Below, piece by piece: positions 16,378-25,672 of a DNA stretch of 64,000 nucleotides; positions within the stretch are counted from its first letter, which is position 1, and every line of letters starts with the position of its first letter. Origin of the DNA: Methylotuvimicrobium sp. KM2. Lineage in GTDB: Bacteria > Pseudomonadota > Gammaproteobacteria > Methylococcales > Methylomonadaceae. The notes under the pieces were generated by a model. It was not told the DNA's origin, did not search any database, and saw only the letters and a program-made list of their open reading frames with translations. The stretch is from NCBI RefSeq assembly GCF_038051925.1, contig NZ_CP150634.1:1736001-1800000 (forward strand). Direction: 5' to 3'. The position numbers were made by a program, and so were the translations under genes.

Positions 16378-16911
16378 ATGCATATAGATCCTCTTGAAAA
16401 AAAATGGGCCTATGCGGCGGTCGGCATCGCCGGTCTTTTTGTCGGCATTATCTTGATCGATGCCTTATTTCACGGCATTAATGCCCCGAGCAATGTCGAG
16501 ACTATCGATGCAGCTAGTCTGCATTTGAGCGAGGAATTCGACGAAGATAACCTAGGCGTGCAAGTCGACGAAAGCGGCAATATAACCATTCGAATGGTTG
16601 CCGGACGTTACGGTTTTTATCCGAAACACATTACCGTGCCGGCGGATACTTCTTTGACATTTCGCTGGGTCAGCATGGACGTTCTCCATGGCGTGCATAT
16701 GCCGATGACGAATATGAGCACGATGATCGTACCGGGGTATGTCGCGCAAGTGACGACAACTTTGCCGAAACCCGGCGAATATCCGCTGCTATGTAATGAA
16801 TATTGCGGGATTGGGCACGACCATATGTGGAGCAATGTTTCGGTCGTCGCGAAAGAACATTGGACCGCGCCGGCAATAGCCCCTTCAAAAGGAGGACAAG
16901 ACAATGATTGA
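16378..16911 (+). CDS. Cytochrome c oxidase subunit II, ba3 type (CuA)
   Basis: 177 residues. One N-terminal membrane helix (AAVGIAGLFVGIILIDALF) then a periplasmic cupredoxin domain. CuA ligands are visible: His in VLHGVHMP, and the C-terminal loop C-NEY-C-GIG-H-DH-M. The ATG at 16378 was chosen over the upstream in-frame ATG at 16294, which would overlap the small subunit gene and add a non-homologous stretch. It accepts electrons from cytochrome c. Its 3' end overlaps the subunit I gene by 8 nt. Confidence 0.92.
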   Translation: MHIDPLEKKWAYAAVGIAGLFVGIILIDALFHGINAPSNVETIDAASLHLSEEFDEDNLGVQVDESGNITIRMVAGRYGFYPKHITVPADTSLTFRWVSMDVLHGVHMPMTNMSTMIVPGYVAQVTTTLPKPGEYPLLCNEYCGIGHDHMWSNVSVVAKEHWTAPAIAPSKGGQDND

Positions 16912-18523
16912 TGCGGTCACCAAAAAACTGGCGTTCAGCCATCTATGGGTCGCCTTCGGTGCGTTTCTTTTGGCCTGTTTCATGGGCGAGTATCAAGTCT
17001 TGGAAAGGAGCGGTTTCATTCCGGCAATCGAATCGCCTTCGGTGTATTTTGCATCGGTCAGTACGCACGGCGTATTAATGGCTTTTGTATTGACGACGTT
17101 TTTCATCATGGGCTTCGGCTATGTCGTCGCGACGACTAGTCTGAAGCAGCCGATTTGGAATCCTCAATGGGCCTGGGCCGGATTCGGAATATCGTCGTTC
17201 GGCACCGTGCTGGCGGCAATACCGCTATTGACCGGTAAAGCCTCGGTTTTGTACACGTTTTATCCGCCGATTATCGGGCATTGGATGTTCTATGTCGGCG
17301 CGACATTGTTGATTGTCGGTTCCTGGCTGTGGTGCGTCATCATGATTATGATGATGCGCGAATGGAAGCAAGCCAATCCCGGCGCGCCGGTGCCGCTCGC
17401 GATGTTTGCAACCGTCGGCAATGCGCTTTTGTGGCTTTGGACTAGTGCCGGTGTCGCGCTGGAAGTGCTCTTTCAATTGATTCCGATGGCACTCGGCTGG
17501 ATGGACACGCTCGATCCGGGTCTCGCGCGCACTTTGTTTGCATGGACCTTGCATCCGATCGTTTATTTTTGGTTGATTCCCGCTTATACGGCATTTTATG
17601 TCTTGGTTCCGAAGCAGGCGGGCGGTTATTTGTTCAGCGATGAAATAGCGCGGGCCGCCTTCGTGGTCTTGATCGTCTTTGCGTTGCCGATCGGTTTTCA
17701 TCATTTATATATGGATCCCGAGCAAGCTAAAGGATGGAAGTTGCTGCATGGCGTCGGGACTTTCGTTGTTTCGCTTCCGACCTTCATTACCGGTTTTAGC
17801 GTGATTGCATCGCTCGAAATCGCCGGCCGGTTGCGCGGCGGCAAGGGATTATTCGGTTGGATCGGTTCGCTGCCCTGGCGTAATCCGATGGTGCTGTCGG
17901 TTATTCTGTCTTTGTTGATGCTGATTCTCGGCGGCTTCGGCGGCCTAGTCAACGCCAGTTATGCGATGAATGCAATGATCCATAACACGGCTTGGGTGCC
18001 GGGACATTTTCATTTGATCTTCGCCGGTACCACCGTAATCATGTATTTTGCGATTGCTTATTATCTTTGGCCGATAATGGCCGGTAAGCCGCTTTTTTCC
18101 AAAGATATGGCGCTAGTGCAATTATGGACTTGGTTTATCGGCATGACGATTTTAACCACGCCTTGGCATGTGCTGGGTTTATTGGGGCAGCCTCGGCGCA
18201 TTTCCGGTGTCGAATATAACTCGCTGTTGACGCTGGCCTGGGATCCTTATGAACTGGCGATGATCTTCGGCGGTTTGGTGATGCTCGGTTCCGCGTGTTT
18301 GTTTGTTTACAATTTAGCGATGACGCACAGTTCGCAAGAGGTATTCGAAGGCGAAATCGAATATGCCGAACCGATTCATCCGGTTACCGATCTGCCTGAA
18401 TATCTGAACGATTTTACGCTATGGAATAAAGTCATCGCCGGTTTGATGGCCCTGAGTTTCGGCGTACCGATTCTGCAATTCTTTTTTATGAAAACATTCG
18501 GCTCAAGCGCGTGGGGATTTTGA
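16904..18523 (+). CDS. Haem-copper oxidase subunit I, ba3/B-family
   Basis: 539 residues, about 13 membrane helices. Metal sites are clear: HGVLMAF (low-spin haem His), HPIVYFW (CuB His and cross-linked Tyr), GFHHLYMDP (the two other CuB His) and VPGHFHLIFAGT (haem ligands). These forms are typical of B-type (ba3) oxidases rather than aa3. It reduces O2 to water and contributes to the proton gradient. In a methanotroph it is likely to serve at low oxygen; that is inference. Start overlaps subunit II by 8 nt (GGAGG ribosome site in the II gene). Confidence 0.94.
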   Translation: MIDAVTKKLAFSHLWVAFGAFLLACFMGEYQVLERSGFIPAIESPSVYFASVSTHGVLMAFVLTTFFIMGFGYVVATTSLKQPIWNPQWAWAGFGISSFGTVLAAIPLLTGKASVLYTFYPPIIGHWMFYVGATLLIVGSWLWCVIMIMMMREWKQANPGAPVPLAMFATVGNALLWLWTSAGVALEVLFQLIPMALGWMDTLDPGLARTLFAWTLHPIVYFWLIPAYTAFYVLVPKQAGGYLFSDEIARAAFVVLIVFALPIGFHHLYMDPEQAKGWKLLHGVGTFVVSLPTFITGFSVIASLEIAGRLRGGKGLFGWIGSLPWRNPMVLSVILSLLMLILGGFGGLVNASYAMNAMIHNTAWVPGHFHLIFAGTTVIMYFAIAYYLWPIMAGKPLFSKDMALVQLWTWFIGMTILTTPWHVLGLLGQPRRISGVEYNSLLTLAWDPYELAMIFGGLVMLGSACLFVYNLAMTHSSQEVFEGEIEYAEPIHPVTDLPEYLNDFTLWNKVIAGLMALSFGVPILQFFFMKTFGSSAWGF

Positions 18524-18525
18524 TC

Positions 18526-19173
18526 ATGAATAAAATGGTTGTCGCGGCCCTTTCGGGTCTTCTTGTTTCGACTGCCGCCCAGGCCGAGCCGGCGTCAAAA
18601 GTCGCCTGGACGTCCGAGCAGTTGAACTTCGTCAAAAAAGGCAACGCCGCCAAAGGCAAGGAATTATCCGCGACCTGTACGGGTTGTCATGGAGAGCAAG
18701 GCGTGAGTCAAGTGCCGAATTATCCGTCATTGGCGGGACAGTTGGCGACTTATACTTATAAACAATTACAGGATTATAAAACCGGTCATCGAAAGCATGA
18801 GCTGATGGGGTCGATGGTGACCGGGTTGAGCAATCGGGATATGGCCGATCTTGCCGTTTGGTTTAGTACGTTACCTACCCCTAAACCTCAGGGGAGTCGA
18901 CAATCGTTGGCTAAAGCCGAGGTTTTAGTCAAGAAGGGCGACGGCAAACGGACTCTGCCGCCTTGTGCGGTATGTCATGGGGCCGAAGGTAAGGGAGAAA
19001 AAATGGATATTCCGGCGTTAGCCGGTCAACAAGCCGACTATTTCGTGCAGACCCTTGAGGCCTACCAAAAAGACGAGCGGCGTAACGATATTTTCGGCCG
19101 TATGAGAATTCTCAGTAAACAATTGACTGCCGAGGAAATCAAGGAGCTGGCTCAATATTACCAGGCAAAATAA
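18526..19173 (+). CDS. Dihaem cytochrome c (c4/c553 type)
   Basis: 215 residues. Signal peptide (MNKMVVAALSGLLVSTAAQAEP) with cleavage expected after AQA. Two haem-binding motifs, CTGCH near residue 49 and CAVCH near 150, each followed by a distal methionine (ELMGSM, FGRMRI), as in tandem class I cytochromes such as c4. The ATG at 18526, 2 nt after the subunit I stop, begins the signal peptide; the upstream ATG would overlap. Probably the electron donor to the CuA site of the same operon. Confidence 0.92.
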   Translation: MNKMVVAALSGLLVSTAAQAEPASKVAWTSEQLNFVKKGNAAKGKELSATCTGCHGEQGVSQVPNYPSLAGQLATYTYKQLQDYKTGHRKHELMGSMVTGLSNRDMADLAVWFSTLPTPKPQGSRQSLAKAEVLVKKGDGKRTLPPCAVCHGAEGKGEKMDIPALAGQQADYFVQTLEAYQKDERRNDIFGRMRILSKQLTAEEIKELAQYYQAK

Positions 19174-19178
19174 ATGCC

Positions 19179-19197
19179 GGGCGCTTCTTCGGCGCCC
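19179..19197 (+). terminator. Possible terminator of the oxidase operon
   Basis: GGGCGC, 7-nt loop, GCGCCC just after the cytochrome stop codon. The following sequence is AAAATCTAAAATTCTC, without a proper T-run, so activity is uncertain. Confidence 0.4.
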
Positions 19198-19278
19198 AAA
19201 ATCTAAAATTCTCTATTTGAGGATGCTGATGTATTCGGCAAGGATATCGGCAGTTGAGATCTGGCGAGTATAAACAGC

Positions 19279-19530
19279 GTAGCCCGGATGGAGCGTAGCG
19301 CAATCCGGGAAGCTCGGAGCCATGTCATTCCCGTATTCCGCTACGCTGCATACGGGCTACATGCTTTATTAATAGCAACTTGGGAAAGAGCGGATGTGGG
19401 TTGGCCGTTTTTAGCTTGATGCGTATGGGTTTTTAACCCCGTCCCGCAGAAGTGGCTGCGGCTACGACTGGTCCCGCTCGGACACTTGGCTTCGGCAAGC
19501 TGAAGCATTTTGCTAATCAGGAGTTTTTAT
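19279..19530. repeat. Family E copy 2 with about 170-bp extension
   Basis: 19279-19360 is the 82-bp palindromic unit (GTAGCCCGG...GGGCTAC). It continues into CTTGGGAAAGAGCGGATGTG and TTGGCCGTTTTTAGCTTGAT, found inverted at 34366-34423 and again at 51612-51660, and into ACTTGGCTTCGGCAAGCTGA, found inverted at 51352-51412. Thus several repeat modules are stacked here. Confidence 0.82.
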
Positions 19531-19867
19531 GAGTGGGGGGTACTGGGAGATCTTACGCCGCGCTTTGAATAAATCTCCGCAAAACAGTCGTCAAAGCGTC
19601 TGTTCGTCCTGCGATGTACTCAGGACCTTAGCATGACGGGGTTTGCAACCCCGTTCTAAACGTTTCGATTCTGGCCGAAGTCAGTCGAAATGTTTAGGGC
19701 AAACCGAAACACTTGGGACGGGTTAAATAACCCGCCCCGCAGTAGTAGGATGGGTAGGAGCGAAGCGGAAACCCATCATGAGCACCCGCAAACGGTAAAA
19801 AACGTTACGGAAGGGTTTATAAAACCCGTCCGGCGGTAGTTTTAAGCTTCGCTCACGCCATCCTACT

Positions 19868-19892
19868 ACTTTCATCTTTCATCTTGAACCTT
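19868..19892. repeat. Inverted AAGGTTCAAG + heptamer motif
   Basis: On the minus strand it reads AAGGTTCAAGATGAAAGATG AAAG, the same composite as at 15136-15181, and starts 3 nt after the stop codon of the MfnF-like gene. In both places it follows a gene's end. Confidence 0.75.
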
Positions 19893-19894
19893 AT

Positions 19895-20944
19895 TTATTT
19901 GAATTGCGCCAACGCTAAATAGGCTACTGCGATGGCCGGTGCGCAATCGGCGGCGGACATTGGCGAGGAGACCAATGACTGTTCGAATAAATCGTTGAAA
20001 TCCAGATAAGGGTGCCCTAAATTGGCGGCTAATTGTTTGACCAAAAAGCGACCGACGCCGGCGCCGACAAACGGTTGATCTGAAGGTAAACGAATTCTGG
20101 ATAATTGCCTTTCGCAGCCCATTTGTATTTTGTGCAATTGTTGGTTGCGGAGATAAAGCGCGAAATGGCGCCAGCATTCCGGCAACTCGTGTTCGACTTC
20201 ATGACCGATCATACGCGATAAGCGCCTGGCGCTGGCGGTAACGGTTTTTTCGCCGCCATCGGCGGTATCGTTTTGATCATGAGCTTCGTCCAGTTCGCCG
20301 GTTATGCGGTATACATCGGCCATCGTCGCGAAATACTCGGCCATCAAACCGATTTTGACGCCTTTGAACAAGGCCGTTTGCGCGATAGCCATTACCGGTG
20401 TGCGCACGACGCCGGTATAAATTAATTCTTCGGAAATGAGTCGCTTATAGTCGGTAAAGCCTTTGGCATTGATTTTTCCGTTTGCCATCGCAATGATATC
20501 GGTCGTGGTGCTGCCGATATCGATAAATAATCCGCTGTCAATGTTTCGTGCGGCAAACGATGCGCTAGCCAACCAGTTTGCCGAGGCGATGCTTTCGCTA
20601 TGCTCGGGCAGCACCGAACCGGCTCGAATGAATCCTGACAAACCGGCATAAATCCACAACGAATCGCCTGGAAAGTAAACCGACATGGCTTCGACGATGC
20701 GTTGCACGCCTTGTTCTCGACTCTCGAAATGATCGACTAATTCCCCTGTCATCGTAATCGCATGCCGGTATCGGCCTTCCGGCAGCTCTGCGGTAACGGC
20801 TTGTACGGCTTGTTGCAATTGTTCGATGCCTTGCCATAACGCGCAAGGGCGTTGAACGATTGCCAGGGCTTCGCCCAATTCGTTGATCAGCGCCGCTTTT
20901 AAATGGGCGCCGCCGATATCCCAGCCGATAATGTTAGTTTGCAT
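19895..20944 (-). CDS. H4MPT/methanofuran pathway protein, MfnF-like (hydantoinase/ASKHA fold)
   Basis: 349 residues. Actin-like ATPase fold: N-terminal phosphate loop GWDIGGAHLKAALI and second GLFIDIGSTTTDIIAM; C-terminal VGAGVGRFLVKQLA. This is the pattern of the TIGR03123/COG1548 family, annotated as an H4MPT-linked C1 transfer pathway protein; an archaeal member, MfnF, joins the furan moiety to tyramine-glutamate in methanofuran synthesis. The start overlaps the end of the MfnD-like gene by 11 nt, so they form one unit. Likely role: making the methanofuran-like C1 carrier. Confidence 0.85.
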   Translation of the reverse strand: MQTNIIGWDIGGAHLKAALINELGEALAIVQRPCALWQGIEQLQQAVQAVTAELPEGRYRHAITMTGELVDHFESREQGVQRIVEAMSVYFPGDSLWIYAGLSGFIRAGSVLPEHSESIASANWLASASFAARNIDSGLFIDIGSTTTDIIAMANGKINAKGFTDYKRLISEELIYTGVVRTPVMAIAQTALFKGVKIGLMAEYFATMADVYRITGELDEAHDQNDTADGGEKTVTASARRLSRMIGHEVEHELPECWRHFALYLRNQQLHKIQMGCERQLSRIRLPSDQPFVGAGVGRFLVKQLAANLGHPYLDFNDLFEQSLVSSPMSAADCAPAIAVAYLALAQFK

Positions 20945-21944
20945 AGGTTTCGTCTCCGTCGATGAGTAGATTGATGCTTCGATTGATGATGGGATTCACG
21001 CTTGGTTGGTTTTGCGGCATTCGCAAAATCTCTGCCGCGACATTGACTCCCAAGGCCTCTCGTATCCCCGCGTAAGACGTCGTCAAACGCGGATTGATTT
21101 CCAATACCGCAATGGATTCAGGTGTTTCGATGATATCGATTCCGGCATAACCGGATAAACCAGGGAACGCATAGGCGACACGGTCGACCAGGGCTTGATA
21201 GTATTCATTGACGCCGGGTTCATTGACTCGGCAAGCGTTCAACTTAAATCGGCAGTCCTTGATTTCGATTCGTTGGATATTATGGCACAAGAGCCATCCC
21301 TTGCCATGGTGGAATAAACAACTCAAACTCGCCGGCGTTCCTTCGATGTAAGGCTGAACCATATAGGGTTCTTTACCGAGTTGAGGCCTGACGAGCGCCC
21401 AATCCTCGGCGTCATCGACTCGGAATGTTCGTTCGCAGCCCATGCCGTCGACCGGTTTGATCACTTGTCTACCGATCGGTTGGAAGCGATGCGGATTGAA
21501 TGGTTCCGATGGCACGGTTTCAATCCGGTGTTGTGTCAGATGACGAAATGTTTCGAGCTTATTCGATGTGATGGCGACGGCTTCTGACGAAGATGACAGT
21601 AGTCTTTTTCCATGGTATTCGATCATGTGCGTTAAATCGAACAAAATATTGTTCATCTCGGGAGCGACCGGCCAAACCGCATCACAACGCACGACTTGTT
21701 TTTCGAATGTTTCGTGCACCGATTGATGTTCATCAATCGTCACAATTTCGATTGCTCCGGCATATTCCGAAATTGCGTCGGCAAACTGGGTATCGAGCAT
21801 TACACTCAACTTGATATCGGCTATTTCCGATAAATCCTGCAATAAAGCCTTCAGCATCAACAAGCCTTCCGCGGCGAGCGTATCGGGAATGCGTTCACGG
21901 TTAAAACCGCCGCCGGTAACATATTCAAAAACGAGTATTTTCAT
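20934..21944 (-). CDS. ATP-grasp ligase, MfnD-like (tyramine-glutamate ligase family)
   Basis: 336 residues. N-terminus MKILVFEYVTGGGF and central ATP-grasp elements: VIKPVDGMGCERTF near residue 165, EPYMVQPYIEG, and the metal-binding end AVLEINPRLTTSYAGI. These match the family of MfnD, which joins glutamate to tyramine in methanofuran synthesis and occurs in the C1 clusters of methylotrophs. Upstream is a 56-bp space to the divergent HisA-like gene, which should contain both promoters. Confidence 0.83.
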   Translation of the reverse strand: MKILVFEYVTGGGFNRERIPDTLAAEGLLMLKALLQDLSEIADIKLSVMLDTQFADAISEYAGAIEIVTIDEHQSVHETFEKQVVRCDAVWPVAPEMNNILFDLTHMIEYHGKRLLSSSSEAVAITSNKLETFRHLTQHRIETVPSEPFNPHRFQPIGRQVIKPVDGMGCERTFRVDDAEDWALVRPQLGKEPYMVQPYIEGTPASLSCLFHHGKGWLLCHNIQRIEIKDCRFKLNACRVNEPGVNEYYQALVDRVAYAFPGLSGYAGIDIIETPESIAVLEINPRLTTSYAGIREALGVNVAAEILRMPQNQPSVNPIINRSINLLIDGDETYAN

Positions 21945-22000
21945 TGCGCACAGTATAATACAAGGTATTTCTTATAAAAGCAGAAGGTTGGTTTCGTAAC

Positions 22001-22708
22001 ATGCAAATCATTCCGGTCCTTGATCTTAAAGACCATCATGTCGTTCATGCCGTCAGAGGTAATCGGGCCGAATATGCCCCGGTTTGTTCCTCATTATGCA
22101 AAGAGCCGAGCATCGATCGCGTCATCGAGGCTTTTTTGTCGCTATACGATTTTAAGGTGTTTTATATCGCCGATCTGAATGCGATTACCGCTTGCGAATC
22201 GGTTCATCAAGGCCTTTTACTCGACGTATTCAGACGCTATCCGGATAGGCAGTTTTGGGTCGACTCGGGAAATCATGCGGTTCAGCGCTATTACCAAGGT
22301 TTTGCGAATTATTTGCCGGTAATCGGCTCCGAATCGTTGACCGATGACGATGTCGAGCATATCGAGCGATTGTCGGAAGATTTTGTACTGTCGCTCGATT
22401 ATTCGGCAAACGGCCGGCTCGGTTCGTCGTTGACTTTCGACAATCCTAAGTTATGGCCGAACGCTATTATTATCATGACGCTAGCGCAAGTCGGTAGCGA
22501 GCTTGGTCCGGATTTCGCAAAGCTGAGCCATTATTGCCGGGAGTTTCCTGAGAAACGGATTATCGCCGCAGGCGGTATCCGGCATAAACAAGATCTATTC
22601 GGGCTACAAAAAATCGGCGTGAACGATGTCTTGATAGCCAGCGCCTTACATTCCGGCGCATTGTCGGAGAACGACATTAAACAGATCTTTGAAAATTCAT
22701 TAAAATAA
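22001..22708 (+). CDS. HisA/HisF-related TIM-barrel protein of the C1 cofactor cluster
   Basis: 235 residues. Begins MQIIPVLDLKDHHVVHAVRG, like HisA, and has RIIAAGGIRHKQDL and NDVLIASALHSGAL, the two C-terminal phosphate-binding loops. It matches the hisAF-related family (TIGR00734) found in methanogens and methylotrophs, not the histidine pathway enzyme; no other his gene is nearby. Divergent from the MfnD-like gene. Its reaction is not established to my knowledge; a role in the H4MPT or methanofuran route is inferred from context. Confidence 0.82.
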   Translation: MQIIPVLDLKDHHVVHAVRGNRAEYAPVCSSLCKEPSIDRVIEAFLSLYDFKVFYIADLNAITACESVHQGLLLDVFRRYPDRQFWVDSGNHAVQRYYQGFANYLPVIGSESLTDDDVEHIERLSEDFVLSLDYSANGRLGSSLTFDNPKLWPNAIIIMTLAQVGSELGPDFAKLSHYCREFPEKRIIAAGGIRHKQDLFGLQKIGVNDVLIASALHSGALSENDIKQIFENSLK

Positions 22709-22746
22709 GTTGTTTCATACGTATCAAGCGGATATCAAGCCATTCA

Positions 22747-25167
22747 CTATTTACCATTTACCGCTAGCCGCTCACCATCCCTCCGCGGCAGTAAAATCAA
22801 TCGATGCTCGGTTTTTCCTGCCCGGAGTGGTATCGGTAAGCCTTCGACCCAATATGCGTGTTGATCGCGATAATGGGGCGATAAAGGGTGGCTGGATTGG
22901 CCGCCCGGCATGTGGAGTATTCCTTCATCGATATGACGCGGGGAAACGACAAGCCTTTCGCTGGCGCCGAAATCGGGGCCGGCCACTCGAACGCAATAAG
23001 GGCAACCCGATAACGGGTCCTCAGGCATGTCAAGGAAACGTCCGGCCCATGGCAATACCCTTGAGAATGGATGACGATATTGCGCTCGGTTGATTTTTCC
23101 CCAAGTCAGTTCCGGAAAGCTCGCTTCGGGGTACAGGTTTTTGAGTCGACCGAGGCTTTTTTTTAATTGGTTTAGAATGAATGTATCCCAATCCTGAAAT
23201 CGCGACGGATCAGGTAACAGTTCGACCGGCTTTTCAGTCAAAAGCCGTTGTAATGGTGTGTCGATGTATGTCCAGGAATAGTTGAAATTCCTATCCGATT
23301 TGCGGCATGCCGATATAAAAGGATCGAATACCGATTTTGCCAATTGCTTGCGAAATTCCACCAATAACCCAAACCCCAAGCTGTCTCGATCCGCATTTCC
23401 GTCCCAGGCCTGAAGGAAACCTCGCAATTCAGCCAATTCCGGTTCTTGCTCGAAATTTTTCGGCGTTAGAACCGATAATGCCAATTGCTGGTAAAACTGA
23501 TAAAACTCGCTCTTACTATCGAGCTGTAATGCGAACATCGTTTGTTCGTTCAGTATTTCGATTTGTTCGAGCCGCTCAGTAATCCGATAAGCTCGATAGC
23601 CGTTGGCAAACTGCCGTCCGATGATATGAGGATAGTCTTTACCGAATCGACGATCATTGGCCGAAACTAAAATACCTTTCGGCGGATCGATTGTGCGCGG
23701 CAATGACTCCGGAGCCAAATAACCGTTCCAGCCTGCTGAACCGTCAGCCCAAGATCGGCTAGCCGAGCCGTCGTTGCCGTACCGCTTAGGTATGCGTCCC
23801 ATTAGCGTCCAGGCGATTCGGCCTGTCTTATCGGCCAGTAAAAAATTCAATTGCGGCCCGCCGCTTTGGTTGATCGTCGGAATGGCTTGTTCCAGTGTTC
23901 GATTTTGTTCCAAGTCGATCAATTCGATGTTGATGGCATTAGGGTCCAATGCGGTCCAGCGAACAGCCACTAAATTATCCATTAGAGGTTCGGAGGCAAC
24001 CGGACCCCACACCGTTTGTTTGACTTTTATATCTCGAGAATCGCCTCCTTTCACGGCGATGATTTCATTCCGTTGCTCGAACCGTTGCCAGCCTCCGTCA
24101 ACACGATATTCATTTGAATTTTCAGGATTGATTTCAAGGCTGACCAAATCTAGAAAATCACCGGAAAGATTGGTTGCCCCCCAGGCTAAATGTTTGTTGC
24201 TGCCGGCAATTATTATCGGTACGCCGGGTAGTATCACGCCGCTTGCATGAGTTTCGGTATAATGGACTTCGATTCGATACCATAAGTTGGGTACGGTAAT
24301 GCCCAAGTGCATATCGTTGGCAAGTATCGCGCGTCCGTCCTGAGTTTTCTTGCCGCTGACGGCCCATGCATTAGATCCCGGCAGGGTGTCGTGCAGTTGC
24401 ACGGCGCCGGCTACTTTCAAGGCGTCTGATGAATATTGATCAAGGGCCGCCTTCATCGAGGCTAAAGGGATGGGGCGAGCAGGTCGCGACGATTCGCGAT
24501 AGTCTTGTAATTGCTCGGTAAACCGGTCGGTGTCCGGTGTCAAAAATGCAATCAGATCGGGAGGTAGGGTTTTCTCCATCACGGTCAACATGCGTTCTTC
24601 TCTTTCGGCCCAGCCGGTGAGCGTATCGAACATGCCGAGCATGACCAGAATGCTGTCTTCGGCTTGCCATGGGGAGGGGCGATAATTCAATACGCTAAAC
24701 TCAAAGGTTAAGGCATTAGTTTGCTCGATATAGCTGTTGACGCCTTCGGCATAGGCATCGAGGAAGCGCTTATGTTGTCGCGGCAGTTGTGTTACCGTTT
24801 TTTGGGCAACTCGATTGAAACCGAGCGTTCGGGCTCTGGCGTCGCTGTCGACGGCTATCTCGCCGAATATTTCAGCTAGGCGCCCGGCAGTTTTTCGTCT
24901 CATTAAATCCATTTGAAATAAGCGGTCGCGCGCGCTTAGATAGCCGAGTGCTCGAATCGCGTCGAGACGATTTTCGGCATGCACGGTCGGTATTCCGAAT
25001 TCATCGGAGTCGACTGTAACGGGTTCGGCAAGGCCTGCTAATACGACTTCGCCGTTTAGTTTAGGCATCGATTCTTGCAGTAACCAATAGGTGCCGCCTA
25101 GCCCTATCAGAACTGTCAATGATGCGAGTGCCGTCAAATAAAGCACGATGCTTCTTATCTTTTTCAT
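22747..25167 (-). CDS. Penicillin acylase family Ntn-hydrolase
   Basis: 806 residues. N-terminal hydrophobic helix (SIVLYLTALASLTVLIGLGGT) for export; alpha-subunit region 45-240 with DEFGIPTVHAENRLDAIRALGYL-type start; the autoprocessing site is at TLPG-S265-NAWAVSG, with the catalytic N-terminal Ser of the beta chain. Family members cleave penicillin-type amides or acyl-homoserine lactones in the periplasm; substrate cannot be decided here. It sits between the methanofuran-type genes and fae, an unexpected neighbour. No obvious operon partner. Confidence 0.9.
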   Translation of the reverse strand: MKKIRSIVLYLTALASLTVLIGLGGTYWLLQESMPKLNGEVVLAGLAEPVTVDSDEFGIPTVHAENRLDAIRALGYLSARDRLFQMDLMRRKTAGRLAEIFGEIAVDSDARARTLGFNRVAQKTVTQLPRQHKRFLDAYAEGVNSYIEQTNALTFEFSVLNYRPSPWQAEDSILVMLGMFDTLTGWAEREERMLTVMEKTLPPDLIAFLTPDTDRFTEQLQDYRESSRPARPIPLASMKAALDQYSSDALKVAGAVQLHDTLPGSNAWAVSGKKTQDGRAILANDMHLGITVPNLWYRIEVHYTETHASGVILPGVPIIIAGSNKHLAWGATNLSGDFLDLVSLEINPENSNEYRVDGGWQRFEQRNEIIAVKGGDSRDIKVKQTVWGPVASEPLMDNLVAVRWTALDPNAINIELIDLEQNRTLEQAIPTINQSGGPQLNFLLADKTGRIAWTLMGRIPKRYGNDGSASRSWADGSAGWNGYLAPESLPRTIDPPKGILVSANDRRFGKDYPHIIGRQFANGYRAYRITERLEQIEILNEQTMFALQLDSKSEFYQFYQQLALSVLTPKNFEQEPELAELRGFLQAWDGNADRDSLGFGLLVEFRKQLAKSVFDPFISACRKSDRNFNYSWTYIDTPLQRLLTEKPVELLPDPSRFQDWDTFILNQLKKSLGRLKNLYPEASFPELTWGKINRAQYRHPFSRVLPWAGRFLDMPEDPLSGCPYCVRVAGPDFGASERLVVSPRHIDEGILHMPGGQSSHPLSPHYRDQHAYWVEGLPIPLRAGKTEHRLILLPRRDGERLAVNGK

Positions 25168-25276
25168 GTCCTATTAGTTCTTTTTTGTTGGGCTTATGTT
25201 CCATTGAAAACGAGCCAACTGAAATACGGCTTCATTCTTTATAACTTATCTTACTGAAAATAGTTGAGCTTCATTG

Positions 25277-25460
25277 AACCTAGAAAAAGCATTTCACCAT
25301 GAAGATCATGAAGAATAGGAAGTTTATTCAATAGCTTATTACGCGTTTGTATAGAACTTTCGCTCACCAAAAAGGTTGGCGAGAAGGATTTGGTAAGTTC
25401 TTGGAATTCTTCGTGAACTTCATGTGCTTCATGGTTAAACTGCCGAATTCAGGTTGAAGG
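25277..25460. repeat. Family A repeat, copy 2
   Basis: 184 bp, about 85% identical by eye to 3331-3515 in the same orientation: CCTAGAAAAAGCATTTCACC at the left and GGTTGAAGG at the right. Confidence 0.88.
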
Positions 25461-25506
25461 ATTGGGGTGTGTTTGGCGAGGATGTCGGCAGCACTGCGCT
25501 ATTCTT

Positions 25507-25548
25507 CAGGCACTGCCGAAATTTGAAGTGTGAAAGATATATATCTAC
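25507..25548. repeat. Family C/D end fragment
   Basis: CAGGCACTGCCGAAATTTGA AGTGTGAAAGATAT, the right end of the 160-bp element at 10883-11042 with a few changes; the preceding GGGGTGTGTTTGGCGAGGAT also occurs near 34594. Confidence 0.65.
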
Positions 25549-25621
25549 CAAGTCTAGGTTAAAGCCCTGATTATGCCGCTTACTACTCACTGTTAACCGC
25601 TATCCAATTTCTCTAGACAAA

Positions 25622-25648
25622 AAAAACCCCGGGCTAGCCGGGGTTTTT
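25622..25648 (-). terminator. Rho-independent terminator after fae (bidirectional)
   Basis: AAAAACCCCGG (25622-25632) pairs with CCGGGGTTTTT (25638-25648) around a 5-nt loop; runs of A and T on either side let it work in both directions. It lies 25 nt past the fae stop codon. Confidence 0.92.
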
Positions 25649-25672
25649 AATCATTCTAGGCTGAACTAAATC

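Larger units (their letters stand above)
19174..19894. other. 721-bp gap between convergent genes, repeat-rich
   Basis: No gene. Contains family E copy 2 with its extension (19279-19530), a block of hairpins with GGGGTT/AACCCC and GACGGGTT boxes (about 19600-19850), and an inverted heptamer motif at 19868-19892. Confidence 0.75.
25168..25672. other. 505-bp gap between penicillin acylase and fae
   Basis: No gene. It holds family A copy 2, a degenerate C/D end (25507-25548) and the fae terminator. Confidence 0.8.
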
